NCBI GenBank assembly: GCA_019188255.1
Contig: JAETXT010000013.1
Location: 1,178,001-1,242,000 of the forward strand
Reading direction: 5' to 3'
Length of the DNA stretch: 64,000 nt
DNA from: Verticillium longisporum
Taxonomy: Eukaryota; Ascomycota; Sordariomycetes; Glomerellales; Plectosphaerellaceae
A model generated the notes under the pieces. That model had not been told where the DNA came from. It searched no databases and worked only from the letters and a program-made list of their open reading frames with translations. A program made the position numbers and the translations under genes. Every line of letters begins with the position of its first letter. Within the stretch, counting starts at the first letter, position 1. Shown in pieces: positions 43,700-54,557 of this stretch.

Positions 43700-44519
43700 T
43701 ACCCATAAGTAAATGCCATTAACTCATTGATTCATGAACCCTTGCATCACGTGCGATTTGTACTGGAACACCAATGTGTATCGCGACCGAACGCTTGTTG
43801 TCTTTTTTCGCATGGTGAATATTCGGGTGCCCAATGTCCTCCTATCGTCTGCAACGTACCAGTTGCACCAGATGCACAACGAACGATCGTGTTTCACAAC
43901 ATACCATCAGGCATCACAACATCTTGACAGTCATGTCCAACCTGTCAGCCCCCAAAGTCCCTTGCATGCAGCACTGCCAAGTATGATATGCAGCAAGGTC
44001 AGCAGAGCCGCCACAACCCCCCGCTCAACAACACCTATGAGTGGGATCCTACCGACCTGATGTTGCAGCCAAGACAGACAATCGTGTCTGGCCGTGGACG
44101 CGGCGTAAGCGCTTGGAGACTTGAGGAGGAACATGTCAGAAGATGATCCACGACAACCGGCGCTGGCGAACTGGAATTGAGATTGCTTGGCGTCTGCCTC
44201 ACACGGAGATACGAGTGCCAAAGTTCCTTCGGACCTGCCATGTTGAGCAACCCTGAAGGCGAGAATCTGATGTTTGGTTATTCTGTCCGCTGACAGGTCT
44301 ATATATTGGGAACTTTGGTGTCGTCAAGCGCCCTGCAGCGTCTAGAAGCGTACACGATGGCGTTGCTCGAAATGATCTCGTCCATCACCTATGACTTTGG
44401 AAAGGTCCTGGTTGGGTCTTGTATAAATAGACCTTGCCCGTGCTCTCTCCCCCTTCCACTTTCTCCAGCACATTACTCTCAGGCTCGCAACAAGGGACCA
44501 GCACCTTTCCAACCTCAGC
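43700..44519. other. Intergenic region upstream of the small secreted protein
   Basis: No gene seen. Contains the TATA box annotated at 44422-44429. Confidence 0.55.
44422..44429 (+). promoter_or_regulatory. TATA box of the small secreted protein gene
   Basis: TATAAATA about 91-98 bp upstream of the ATG at 44520, followed by a C/T-rich leader. Confidence 0.6.
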
Positions 44520-45014
44520 ATGCAGCTCACCCAGCAGCTCGGCCTCATGGCCCTCGCCAGCACAGCCTCGGCCTTTGTCGTCGACGTTTTCTCGGGCGAG
44601 CGCTGCACCGGTCAGTCGCAGAACGTCAACGTCTACGACAACACCTGCGCGGCCTGGATGATCGGCTACCGGTCGTTCAGGGTCAAGACGTACGGGTCCA
44701 CGCCGCAACGCGCGTATTTTTGCACTGGAGGGGCGTGTAACAACTGCAACAGTTGGTGGGCTGTACGTCTTCTTGTTTCGTGCTCTGCCGCCCGATGGGA
44801 CGTTCGAAATCATTTCTCGCTTGAGGGCATCCACTGCCACGAAGCGTCGACCAATCCACTGGATCGAGCCCCTCGCTCGGTTACGTGCGTGGAGTGCGCC
44901 CCGATGGATCTCTCGTGCCGTAATCTCCGTCCGAGGACCTGTCGTGCGGATCAAAGTTTGCATCTGATAACTTTAGCCCCGCTGCAGAGTCCACTTGGGA
45001 TGGCACTCGTGTAA
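44520..45014 (+). CDS. Small cysteine-containing secreted protein (3' end uncertain)
   Basis: The ATG at 44520 starts a clear signal peptide (LTQQLGLMALASTASA) and a short cysteine-containing domain: SGERCTGQSQNVNVYDNTC, then YFCTGGACNNCNSWWA. Five cysteines lie in the first 81 codons. At 44763 there is a strong donor (GTACGT). If used with the acceptor GCAG at 44984-44987, the product is only 89 residues; read through, the frame continues to TAA at 45012-45014 for 164 residues with an atypical, Arg-rich end. The candidate intron is a multiple of three, so frame does not decide. Small secreted proteins of this type are often effector candidates or wall proteins. I do not recognise a family. 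Confidence 0.6.
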   Translation: MQLTQQLGLMALASTASAFVVDVFSGERCTGQSQNVNVYDNTCAAWMIGYRSFRVKTYGSTPQRAYFCTGGACNNCNSWWAVRLLVSCSAARWDVRNHFSLEGIHCHEASTNPLDRAPRSVTCVECAPMDLSCRNLRPRTCRADQSLHLITLAPLQSPLGMALV

Positions 45015-45239
45015 CCTCAGATGGCACGCCGGTATCTCGCAGGAAGCACACGCGTCATGGGGTTCTGGATGGAAGATTTCTTCTGTCTTCGGCCGTCAAA
45101 GTTTTTCTAATGCCGTCTCCGAGAGGCTAGCCGCCACGCTTACACCAAGGTATATCCACAAAGGTCACAGACCAATATGTACATGGGAAAAAAGGGATAG
45201 AAAAATGCGAACAGGCGGGGCGCTTCTAACACGCCGCAT

Positions 45240-46598
45240 CTAAGAGTACCAGTTGTTGGGGGTCCAGTTGACGTAGGTCGAGTCAATCTCCTTGAGGCTG
45301 GGGAGGCCGAGGTTGCCGGCATCGACAATCAGCTCGCGCCTCAGAAGCTCCGTGACCTTCTCGACACCCTCGGTGCCGTAAATGTTGGCGAACATGTAGG
45401 GGCGACCGACGCCGACGGCCTTGGCGCCGAGCGCGAGGAGCTTGAGGATGTCGCCGCCGTAGCGGACGCCGCCGTCGGCCCAGACCTCGGTCCTCTTGAA
45501 CACCTCGGGGGCCTTCTGGTTGAGCTCGAGGAGGATCTGGGGGAGGAGGGCGAGCCGTCGAAGGAGCGGCCGCCGTGGTTGGAGACGAGGATGGCGGGGA
45601 CCTTGTGCTTGATGGCCTGGCGGGCCGTCTCCGCGCTCGTGACGCCCTTGACGGCGATGGGCAGCTTGGTGACCTTCTTCAGCTGCTCATAGTAATCCCA
45701 CTAGATTCGCGCCAGTCAGTCACACCAATTCTTCCTCTCGTGGGGTCCATGGCGCCGAGTCAGTATGTGGGGGGATGGGAACTCACGGTGAGCTTGGTGA
45801 GCTGGGTGTTGGCCGAGCCGACGCCGAAGCGGGCGGCGCGCTGCCTGTTGCTGCCGGCGGAGGAGTCGATGGTCAGGACGAAGACGTTGACGCCGGCGGC
45901 CTCGTACCTGCGGAGGGTGGCAGTGTCGGCGGTCAGGTTGGCAGTGAGGTAGAGCTGCTGGAAGAGGACCTGGTCCTTGGCCTTGGCGGCGCTGATCTCG
46001 GCAGCAGACTTGCTGGAGAAGGCAGAAGGCTGCGTCAGGTTAGCTTCCATCGGAGACTCTCTTGCCCTTGGTGCGAAGACACTCACCATGTACATGATGT
46101 TGCCAGCGGCGGCGCCCTTGACGAGGTTCAGCTCAGCATCGGGGTGGCCGTTGACACCACGCGCGCAGGGCGAGATGAAGAAGGGGGTCGAGAAGTTGTA
46201 ACCCAGGATGGTGGTGCTGCCGCTGGTGTTAGTGATTCCACGCTCCACCTGGGACCTTGAGCGGCGCCAAGAGACAAAACATACGGGAGCGTCGCCGGGA
46301 TGTTGGTGATGTCGACAAGCTGGCGAGCGCGCCAGTTGTAGCGGTGGTAGACCTCGAGGTTGTTACGGGCAGACCACTCGCCGCCGGCACCGTTCATGTA
46401 GTAGGTGTAGTTCTCGATGGGAAGGTAACGCCTGGCGGCCCACTCAAAGTCGGGAAGACCGACAAGGCCGGTAATGTTGGCGAGAGTGCCTTGAGGGGTA
46501 TCGCCGAGGACGTCCTCGATGCCAGTGTCGGGCTCGTTGATGTAAGGGCGCGCGGCAAGAGCGCCGGTGGCCAGGGTGATGAGGACGGCAGCGCGCAT
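45240..46598 (-). CDS. FMN-dependent alpha-hydroxy-acid dehydrogenase with signal peptide; -1 frameshift in last exon
   Basis: Exons, complement of 46285-46598, 46087-46222, 45787-46029 and 45240-45700, would give about 384 residues. FMN-enzyme motifs are FSTPFFISPCARG, PIAVKGVTSAE, the catalytic SNHGGRSFDG (His and Arg of the active site), VWADGGVRYGGDILK and VGVGRPYMFA. The protein starts with a signal peptide (MRAAVLITLATGALAA) and has several N-glycosylation sequons (NITG, NYTY, NFST, NLTA), so it appears secreted, unlike cytosolic or mitochondrial lactate dehydrogenases. In the last exon the frame breaks at a five-base G run (45539-45543): SNHGGRSFDGSPSS is in one frame and PQILLELNQKAPEV in another. 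The exon is 461 bp, one short of the needed 462. Substrate (lactate, glycolate or another 2-hydroxy acid) unknown. Confidence 0.85.
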
Positions 46599-49500
46599 GG
46601 TGAAGGTTCAGACCGGGTGTCGGTGACGTGTGGAAAGTGGTACTCAGATGGTTACTCCGGGCCGGTGCTCGATGGTGAGAAAAGAGAGAAGGGCTGTGAC
46701 GAGTTCCCAGGAGACTGGATGAGATCGTCCCAAGCGAGCGCTCTTATACCATCCCATCTTGCAGGGAGCTCTCGACCACCCCTACTTTACAACGTACACA
46801 ACAGACTGGGCACGGGCCGGGATGACTTCCAAGCCCGACCAAGGCTGCAGGAACATATCTTGAGCGACCAGGGTAAGGTATCGAAAGCACAGTAGGCACC
46901 GAGTAAAGGCATGGCAGGGTGGGTGGGTAACGGCCCACGAGGAGGATCCATAGTTTAAGGTACTTGGTCGAGGTGCCGGTTCAGGCGCTGCTCTAGCTGT
47001 GACAAGGCACCGGATATTAAGTCACACCTCCATGCTCGAAAGGAAACCACGGCCGAAAGCAGAAAGCTCCATGACGGCTTGGCGCTCTGGCACTGCGACG
47101 CCAGACGACGCGGGACCAGCGGCGAGAAGACCGTGGGGATGACGTGTGTACAGGGCGTTGCCGCACGACTGGGCACTGGCAGACGGTCGCGGGCAGAAGG
47201 GGATCGATGGCGTCGTTCTTTTTTCGCCGCCGGACAGTCCGAAAAGAGGCGCATGTTTGGGCCGGCCTTACCGCGACGGGAAGTCTAATGTGACATGATC
47301 GGGCGGGAAATACTACCTGCCTCGCTTGGAGGCCCTGTCTGTTTACTGTACTCTCTCCAGGAAGAATGCGCGCCTTGCTAGTTGAGCACCGCCGATTCCG
47401 ACGTCGGCAACCGAGCCAGCGGGCCATCAGGCGATAGAAGGCTGAAGGTTTGCGCATTCTCCATGTTCGCATCTGACCTCTGCTCTGTCTACCTAGGTGT
47501 TGGTAAGCTCGTGGACGTGCTGAGTGAGCACCCCCGCCTACCCACTTGAGAGGATACCGTACTTTGAAAGAATAACAATCAGAGAGACGTGCGAGAAGGG
47601 GGGGAGGGGCGCCCGCCGCCGTTAAAGTGCTGATGGCCGCTGCTCGGGAGGCGCTTTAGGAGATAAACGCTGCTGATCCCTGCCCAATGCCGTCTCGAGC
47701 CATGGCGCCTTGGCATTCAGCATCTGCTGTACTTGGTCAGTCATGTCAGTGTAGAGACGCTTGAATGTACAAGTACAAACGCACGTGGGTCAAAGGGGAG
47801 GGTCATGGTCGTGTCAGGTTTCGGACTATCGCGCTGACTCGTGAATGCTGAAGAATCAGAGCTGGCGAGACATTTCCTTGATCTAGAAGGCCGAGTTTTC
47901 AACGGGCATTACGCGTAAGTGCCCTCCCTGCCATGCGCTACGTCACGGTTCGAATTATTCTGCAGACTTCGGAATCTACTTCGGAATGGAAGCAAGTTGC
48001 ATCATGAGTTGGTGACGGTCGAGAGATGTCATCTTTGGTACCAGCTTTGCGTTTGGCTGTACAGGGCGCGGGCAGCAATCTCTGGCCTCGCATGAACGAT
48101 TGTCTCTGATGATTCGCTCGCTGCCCTACTTAGATGAACTGCTGCCCATTTCAATTGACTGTGCCCCTGGGGTGCTTTCGCCATTTGCTGCATGATGAGA
48201 ATGATGATGTGGGTAGCGGCCAAGCACAGCACGGTGTGTGTGTGTGTGCACTGCATCCAGAAAGGCTGGGGAAGACATGTTTTTCGTCTCTGCTTTCCCC
48301 GACGAGCTGTTTCTCTCCCTAGGCTTGGTGCGTGATGGGTGCCCAGGGTATTCGGTCATACCCCCTTCTCGATCCCTTCATCTTAAACTCAAAACCGCAC
48401 GACCTGCCGCCTGGCCCGCCTTTCACCCCTGTCGCGTGGATAGCACGACGTACACGTAGAGAGACGGAAATCGCGGCGTGCTCGCCACGCTGTGTACACA
48501 TGAGACGGCCCGCATGCTACTGTTCTTGACGGCGCCACTCGTCGAGGCGGTACGATAGGAATAAGCTCATGATAAACATCAGCCAGCCGCGCGCAGTACA
48601 TCAAGCCACTGCCGGGCATCAACGGTACTTGGTCGCAAACGGCACTTCGCTACGGCCCCCAAACAAGCACCGGCAGCCAGGACTGCCCAGAAGATGGCAT
48701 GCCAGTAGCAGCGAGGAGCGATCTTGTGAGAGGGGTCCAGGCCCTTCCGAAGGCCCTGATCAAATCCATCCCGATCCACTTGTCACTTTTAAATGACATG
48801 AGGGCGCGACTCATGCCGGCAGTAGCGCAGGCAAGCGCCGACACGGACGGTGTACATGGTAGACCGCTGTAAAGGCCGCTACTGAGGGTTGGGAGAAGAG
48901 GCATGGAAGCTTGATGTGGGGAGAGAGAGAGAGAGAGACCTGTCCCTGACATGCTAAGCCGCGTGGCAAGTCGTCAGCGCCGCCTGTCATGCGAAAACTC
49001 CGAACCGATCTGCTCGGGTTTTGGCGTTTGTGGAGCTTCTCTTGTTCATTCTTTCACTCGGTTCCAAGTCAAGCTTATTCAGAGTATCATTCATCGGCAT
49101 CATTTTGACGCCGGTGGAATGAATGGAGGAGAGAAGGGCAGGATGACATGATGGGCCGTCTCCCTCTCTGGCCTCTCCTTACACCCAAATCCTCCGGGTT
49201 TTCACGAATGAGGACCAACCCGGCGAAAACTCCGACGCTTTTCGCGCGCTGCTGTGCCCCTGCGTCGCGTCAACGAGAGATACCATAACAGGCGAGAGTA
49301 CACACCCTGGTGAGAACTGCAGCAAGGTTGCATCTTCATCAGAACCGCATGCGTCCATCGAAATGACAATCTCACGCTCGATGATCCTTCCATTTCATGC
49401 CAATCCCCCCCTCCCCCGCGCGAGCCAAGACGACGCGAAAGCGGAGACTGAGACGGGAGAGCAGCATCCGCAGCGTGCGTAGTCCATCTTCTTTCCCGCG

Positions 49501-50220
49501 ACGGGCACCTGGGTCGCCTTCTCTGGCTCGAAAGCCCAGCCGGCTGGTTCTCTTGGCCCCTCCGTTCTGTCCGTGTTGCATTCGTCTGGGTCGATCACCC
49601 CTCGCTATCGTCACGCTGATCCCATCGCCGATGGAACATGATCAACTGAGACAAGGGGGACCTGAGGATCCCGATCTCGCGGCCTCAGGACTCAGACACA
49701 AAAGTCGAGGCGTCACCCACACGAGACTAGGGGCTCGGCGCGCGAGCTGTCGCGACAGGATCGGCGGGATGCCACGGCGCCGGTAGAACGGGCTCGCCAT
49801 GGCAAGACATGCAGCCGGATTCGAACACAATCGGCCTTGCTCCCGCGGACTCGGAGCGGCGAACCTTGCTCCAGTGAAGGCAGCGCTTAACAGCATGTAA
49901 CCCACAGCCGAAACGACATGCAGTGAAAAAGCCCGCCCGCCACATTGCCTACGTAGGTGAGGCCAATGCAAATATGGAAAGGACAAAAAGTTTATTCAAG
50001 ATCGCTCCAGAACGACGGTGAACTAAAACGTATGAACGGCTAATAAAGGGCAGGATATGTATGTACAACAGAAAGAATCATTTTTTCAAGCATGCAACAT
50101 GGACCGCCAAGACCGCCTCTGGAGCTGGCGCCCGTCTCATTCGATGAAGGTGAAATGCCAGGGACACAACCCTAACCCAGAGGCTCATTATGCGGCCGAC
50201 AACGACAAGCCCGCCTCGCG
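46599..50220. other. Large gene-poor region, about 3.6 kb
   Basis: No supportable gene. It holds the promoter of the FMN dehydrogenase gene at its left end, a GT microsatellite at about 48236-48250, a GA microsatellite at about 48921-48938, and the 3' flank of the PL1 gene at its right end. Several arginine-rich open frames here look like composition artefacts. Confidence 0.5.
48921..48938. repeat. GA microsatellite
   Basis: Alternating GA run in intergenic DNA. Confidence 0.85.
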
Positions 50221-51353
50221 TTAGATCTTGCCAAAGCCAGCCTTGGTGACGGCGTTGTTGGCCGTCGTGGCGAGGCCGGCCGACGCGACGTTCTTGCCGG
50301 AGAACTTGGCGAGGATGGCCGTGTTGGTGCCCTTGAGGGAGCCGGAGCTGCCGGAGGCGTTGAGCTGGCAGGTGTGGCCGAGGGCGGCGGCGCGGGCCTT
50401 GTTGGTGATGGGGTCGGGGGAGGCGAAGGACTTGCCGGCGAAGCTGCTGTCGAGGGCGGCCTTGACGTTCTGGAAGACGTTGCCCTCGGCGACGATCATG
50501 GCCGTGCTGTCGCCCTCAAAGGCGTGGCCGGTGTTGTCGTAGAAGTAGTTGTTGACGGCGTGCAGCAGCGTGTTGGCGCCGACCTTGGGGGCGCGGCCGG
50601 ACGTGTGGTGGATGTAGTTGCCCTTGAGGGTGACGAGGTCGTTGGCGCCCGTCAGGTAGAGGCCCCAGTAGTGGTGGTTGTCGCAGGTGGCGGACCACGG
50701 GGTCTGGCCGTCAATCTCGTTGTTGGAGATGGTGACGCGGCCGTTGGCGGCGTTGCCGAGGACAATGTGCTGGCGGCCGATGAGCGACGTCTTGACGTGG
50801 TCGATCCAGACGAGGTCGGAGCCGTCGAGGGTGATGGCATCACCGCCCCAGACGTACTGGGGTTGAGACCGGTGAAATGGATGTTCTGCACAATGATGTT
50901 CATGGCACCGCCCGCGATGCGGAGGCCTTTGCCCTTGATGTCGCCCCTGCTGCCCCGGCCGATGAGGGGCTTGATGGACTTGACGCTACTGTGCTTGACC
51001 GGCGCCTTGTCGTACTTGACCGTCACCTTGGGCGCGTTGGGCTGGTAGTTGGTGCACCAGTCGTTCTTGTTGATGGCGAGCTGGCACTTGCTGCCGGTGC
51101 CGTAGGGCGCGCAGCCCGTCTCCGACGTCGTGCCCTCGGTGCCGGTGAAGTCGAACGTCTTGGTGAGGACAATGTTGCGCGCCGACGAGTCACCGAGGTA
51201 CTTGACGAGCTCGGCGTTGGTCGTGGGGTAGACGGTCGTGGCGCTGCCACCGCCAGTGACGCCCTTGGCGAAGCCTTCGGCGGCACCAGTCACGGCAGCC
51301 GCCGTCTGGAGGAGGGCAGCTAGTGCCGCGGAGAATGTGATGGAGGTACGCAT
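50221..51353 (-). CDS. PL1-family pectin/pectate lyase, single-base frameshift
   Basis: A single-exon gene with ATG complementary to 51351-51353 and TAA at 50221-50223. The length of 1133 bp is one short of a 377-residue frame. A signal peptide (FSAALAALLQTAAAVTG) precedes the parallel beta-helix: AEGFAKGVTGG, SVKSIKPLIGRGSRGDI, GGAMNIIVQNIHFTGLNP, then after the shift QYVWGGDAITLDGSDLVWIDHVKTSLIGR, and RVTISNNEIDG. Conserved TSGRAPKVG gives the Arg-Pro region of the active cleft. The break is in a four-base G run at 50859-50862 and cannot be an intron. Lyases of this family cut polygalacturonan or pectin by beta-elimination outside the cell. The pattern suits a pectin lyase rather than a calcium-dependent pectate lyase, but this is not certain. 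Confidence 0.88.
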
Positions 51354-52508
51354 GGTTGCTGATGGAGCTGTGTGTTGGAGATTGAACTGTCTGTTGGAGT
51401 ATCTAGCCGCTGGCCTTTTACGAAGAGAAACAAAGATTCGATGGAGAGCAAGAAACGCAGTGTGAAGAAACGAATGTAGAGAACGAGAGTGATGATACGA
51501 TGTACCCGGAAAAGAGAGGACGTCGTTGACGATCAGAAAGCAACAACATACTGCACTGAGCAGGATGAACCCGACTATATCATCTTCACCACGCTGAACC
51601 CCTTGACCACGAACTGTCCCCATCCAGGCTTCATCCCATGTTCATCCCGAATCTGGTCATTTCCCAATCAAACAAGCCCACTAACGAACGCCTCCTTTGC
51701 CCCGAAAGCTCATTTCAGCACGGCATTCTGCAACTGCGTATAGCTCTCGTACCCGTCGCCCGGGTGCGGCCTCCGTTTTTGGCTCGGGCTCCGATCCAGA
51801 AGAGGAATCCAAGGCCCTGAGTCGTGTGCCGCATCGCCGGGACACCCAACACCATGGCCCATCTCATTGTGAATGTGAGGGGGCATAGCGGGGAACGTCT
51901 GACGCCGCTCCACTTGCTCGTGGACACGTCTAACCCCTTCTCATCTTGGCTGGTTCATGGTTCATTTGCTGTGCATCGGGCAGCGGAGAATAAAGGGCCA
52001 CCACCTAGTATAAGACAGAAACACGGTCACTGTTGACACCTGCGAAGAGACTGGGCCAACCATGCCGTCGGCGGTCACCCCCTATGCCTATTTGCCGAAG
52101 ATGGCTGGGTCAGGGGACAAGGGAGAAACGTGTCTCGGAGAAGGGCAGCAAGGCTGCATGCTTGGCTCTCGGGACGATCGTCTCTTCTCTCTTTCTTCCT
52201 CGAACGGGGACGAGGCGCTTCTGATCTTCGAGATGCAAATGGCACGCCATCATCAAGACAAGCTTGACTGAGTTTATGTTGTGGCTCGTCCGGGGGCTGC
52301 GCGACGGCGCCCATGTCAGCTCACCACCGAAAAGCCACCGGCGTCTCAAACTCTTTTTCGTCGCGGCCTGGCCCTTGCAAGTCCTCGGAGCAAATGGGGG
52401 ATGGGCCAGCTCCAATCTATTTTGCAATCTATCAGCTACACACACAAGCACAGGCGCACGATAAAGGCATGGTTGGTGTCAATTTCATCATTGATAATAA
52501 ACCCTCAG
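51354..52508. other. Intergenic region, about 1.15 kb
   Basis: No gene seen. PL1 promoter on the left, 3' flank of the ferric reductase on the right. Confidence 0.5.
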
Positions 52509-54557
52509 CTACCAGCCGAATTTCTCTACGACGACGCCAACGTCGGAGCCACCCCACATGGCCTGCGAGCATGTATTCCTTACATCCCGATTGAGACCAT
52601 CCGGCCCCGAGACGAGCACGCGGGTTTGCCGCCCGTCGGCGTCTGCCTCCCTGATCCAGCTCTGCACGTGGCCCTGCACATCCGGTCGCCCGGCCACGGC
52701 CGTGGGACGCGACACGACGAGGTGCAGGCCGGCCGCGACGAGGTCGTCGAGCAGTGATCCGGGCACCCAATACCGGTGCTCGTCAGAGTGGATGATCCAC
52801 AGCAGACGCACTCTCCGCGCAGCATCCTTGCCCTCGTCGCCGCCCGACTCGAGCAGCAGGCCTGCCGGCGGCACATCCCGGCCTCGCTCCTCGTCCTCTT
52901 GGTGATCCTTAAGCAGGGCCCAGGCCAGGGGAAAGGTGACGGCGATGCCAGAACCGCCGGCGACGAGGATCACATCATCTCCCGATCGCAGCGTGTCCAT
53001 GGCGTGCGAGGACCCGTACGGCCCATCGACGCGCACTGATACCGTCCTGTGCCTGTGCGCGTAGTAGAGGAGGTCCCTGGTAAAGCCACTATGCGCACGA
53101 ATTAATAGTTTGAGCCATGCATGGGGAGTGCCGCCGGCAGCACCACGACGAGCCTCATTCCCGCTGTTGCCGCTGCTGCTGCTGCTACTGCTGCTGCCGG
53201 TAGATGATGGTGCAGCTGATGCAATGGTAAAGGGGTGTGTTTGCAGGGCATGCGTGCGACCGAGGGCGGGGACCGTCAGGAACACATGGTCCGTCGGCTT
53301 CCACCCAGCCTTGATGCCCCTCTGCAACGCTGTCGCCGGCGCCATGTCCCAATTGGCGGAGAGCAGAATCGTGTCGCCGTCTGGCAGCACGGTGAGGTCT
53401 GCTGACAGCGTCGCCTGCTTGATAAGCAGCCACCAGACGAGCCGATCGACGGCGAAGATGACCAAGGCCGCCGTGACATAGGGCCTCGCCGTGTGGTAGT
53501 GGAGCCAGAGGAAGACGAGGGCCGTACTCTGCAGAAGGACATGGCATGCCAGGAACAGTTCGTACCATCTCTGCCGGACACTGCCCAGCGACGTCAGGTA
53601 CAGCAGTTCGTACGAGACAAAGGCGCCGATGCCGAGGAGCACGAGGCGGTGCTGCAGGAAGGCCCAGAAGGTGCCGCGCATGAGCCACTCGGGCTTGAAG
53701 AACTGAAAGGCAATCATGCCGCCAAAGTGCACCGCCGCCAGCAGGCAGAGCAGCTCGCCGACACGACGGTGAAATATGTTGAGGGCCTCGTAAGACTGGC
53801 CCGTCAGATGTTTCAGGGGCTGGTTCTTGGCGGCCAAGAGATACAGCAGTGGCAGGTTGACGACGAACATGCAACCGGCTCGGTCGGCAAAGGCGAAGAG
53901 GAGATTGCCAACGAGCGGAGCATGGTAAAACTGGAAAAAGACATTGATTCCCAGGAAGCAAAGAACGAAGAGCGAAGTGCCGTTTGATGGGAGCGGCTTG
54001 TTGACGAAGGGGACCCGCCGAGGTTGATAGGCAAGCAAGGATGAGACGAGGGCCCAAGGCCCTGGTCGAGAGGAGGGTGACAGGGCTGTAGACTTGTGCG
54101 GATATCCCAGCAGAGGCCTTCGCTCGCCTTCTGCTCCTTCGTCTTTACCGGCTTCAGGAGGAGTTGCCGTTCCCTGGATCGTGGTGCCTGATGAAGATGA
54201 TGAAGCGTCTGTTTGTTGACATGGCCGATGTGATGAGACTGTGATCGTGGTATTGCTACACCGAGCTTTCCGACGGCTGAACCGTGCTCTCCACCAGGCT
54301 GTTGCGACGAGTTTCTCCCGAAGATGACATGCTGTCAGGATGGCGAGAATGGCTAAGAGGACATAGTTGTACGTCGTAGACAGCCGTCGTCCTTCGAGGA
54401 GAGCGGCGATCAATTGCCGCAGATAGGCGAGCCGGGCGGGATCTGGCGGGGTACTACCACCGCCATGTTTCTCGTGCGACACCGTTACGCCATCCTCTCG
54501 AAGGATGGATGAATAAAGGGCTTCTTGCAGCCAGCGAGGGGTTTGCGTCGCATCCAT
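52509..54557 (-). CDS. Ferric reductase (FRE-type, membrane flavocytochrome)
   Basis: A single 682-residue frame; ATG complementary to 54555-54557. It has an N-terminal helix, then the transmembrane ferric-reductase domain with heme-ligand histidines in GELLCLLAAVHFGG and LFLACHVLLQS…FLWLHYH. The FAD-binding motif HPFTIAS follows (in ALQTHPFTIASAAPS), then the NADPH site VAGGSGIAVTFPLAWALL, and the C-terminal VLVSGPDGLNRDV…VVVEKFGW. A poly-Ser insert (encoded by a CTG/GCT tract at about 53170-53200) sits between FAD and NADPH parts. Such enzymes reduce extracellular Fe(III) or Cu(II) with cytosolic NADPH, supplying Fe(II) to the Fet3-Ftr1 complex. The upstream ATCTGATAA supports iron regulation. 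No introns are evident. Confidence 0.92.
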   Translation of the reverse strand: MDATQTPRWLQEALYSSILREDGVTVSHEKHGGGSTPPDPARLAYLRQLIAALLEGRRLSTTYNYVLLAILAILTACHLREKLVATAWWRARFSRRKARCSNTTITVSSHRPCQQTDASSSSSGTTIQGTATPPEAGKDEGAEGERRPLLGYPHKSTALSPSSRPGPWALVSSLLAYQPRRVPFVNKPLPSNGTSLFVLCFLGINVFFQFYHAPLVGNLLFAFADRAGCMFVVNLPLLYLLAAKNQPLKHLTGQSYEALNIFHRRVGELLCLLAAVHFGGMIAFQFFKPEWLMRGTFWAFLQHRLVLLGIGAFVSYELLYLTSLGSVRQRWYELFLACHVLLQSTALVFLWLHYHTARPYVTAALVIFAVDRLVWWLLIKQATLSADLTVLPDGDTILLSANWDMAPATALQRGIKAGWKPTDHVFLTVPALGRTHALQTHPFTIASAAPSSTGSSSSSSSSGNSGNEARRGAAGGTPHAWLKLLIRAHSGFTRDLLYYAHRHRTVSVRVDGPYGSSHAMDTLRSGDDVILVAGGSGIAVTFPLAWALLKDHQEDEERGRDVPPAGLLLESGGDEGKDAARRVRLLWIIHSDEHRYWVPGSLLDDLVAAGLHLVVSRPTAVAGRPDVQGHVQSWIREADADGRQTRVLVSGPDGLNRDVRNTCSQAMWGGSDVGVVVEKFGW
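53165..53204. repeat. CTG/GCT trinucleotide tract encoding poly-Ser in the ferric reductase
   Basis: Mostly GCTGCT units on the plus strand, read as AGC/AGT serine codons on the coding strand, in a flexible loop. Confidence 0.8.

Noticed and set aside
49800..49830. Possible tRNA T-loop (GTGTTCGAATCC on the minus strand)
   Set aside because: The flanking bases do not form the T stem, and no acceptor, D or anticodon stems can be drawn around it.
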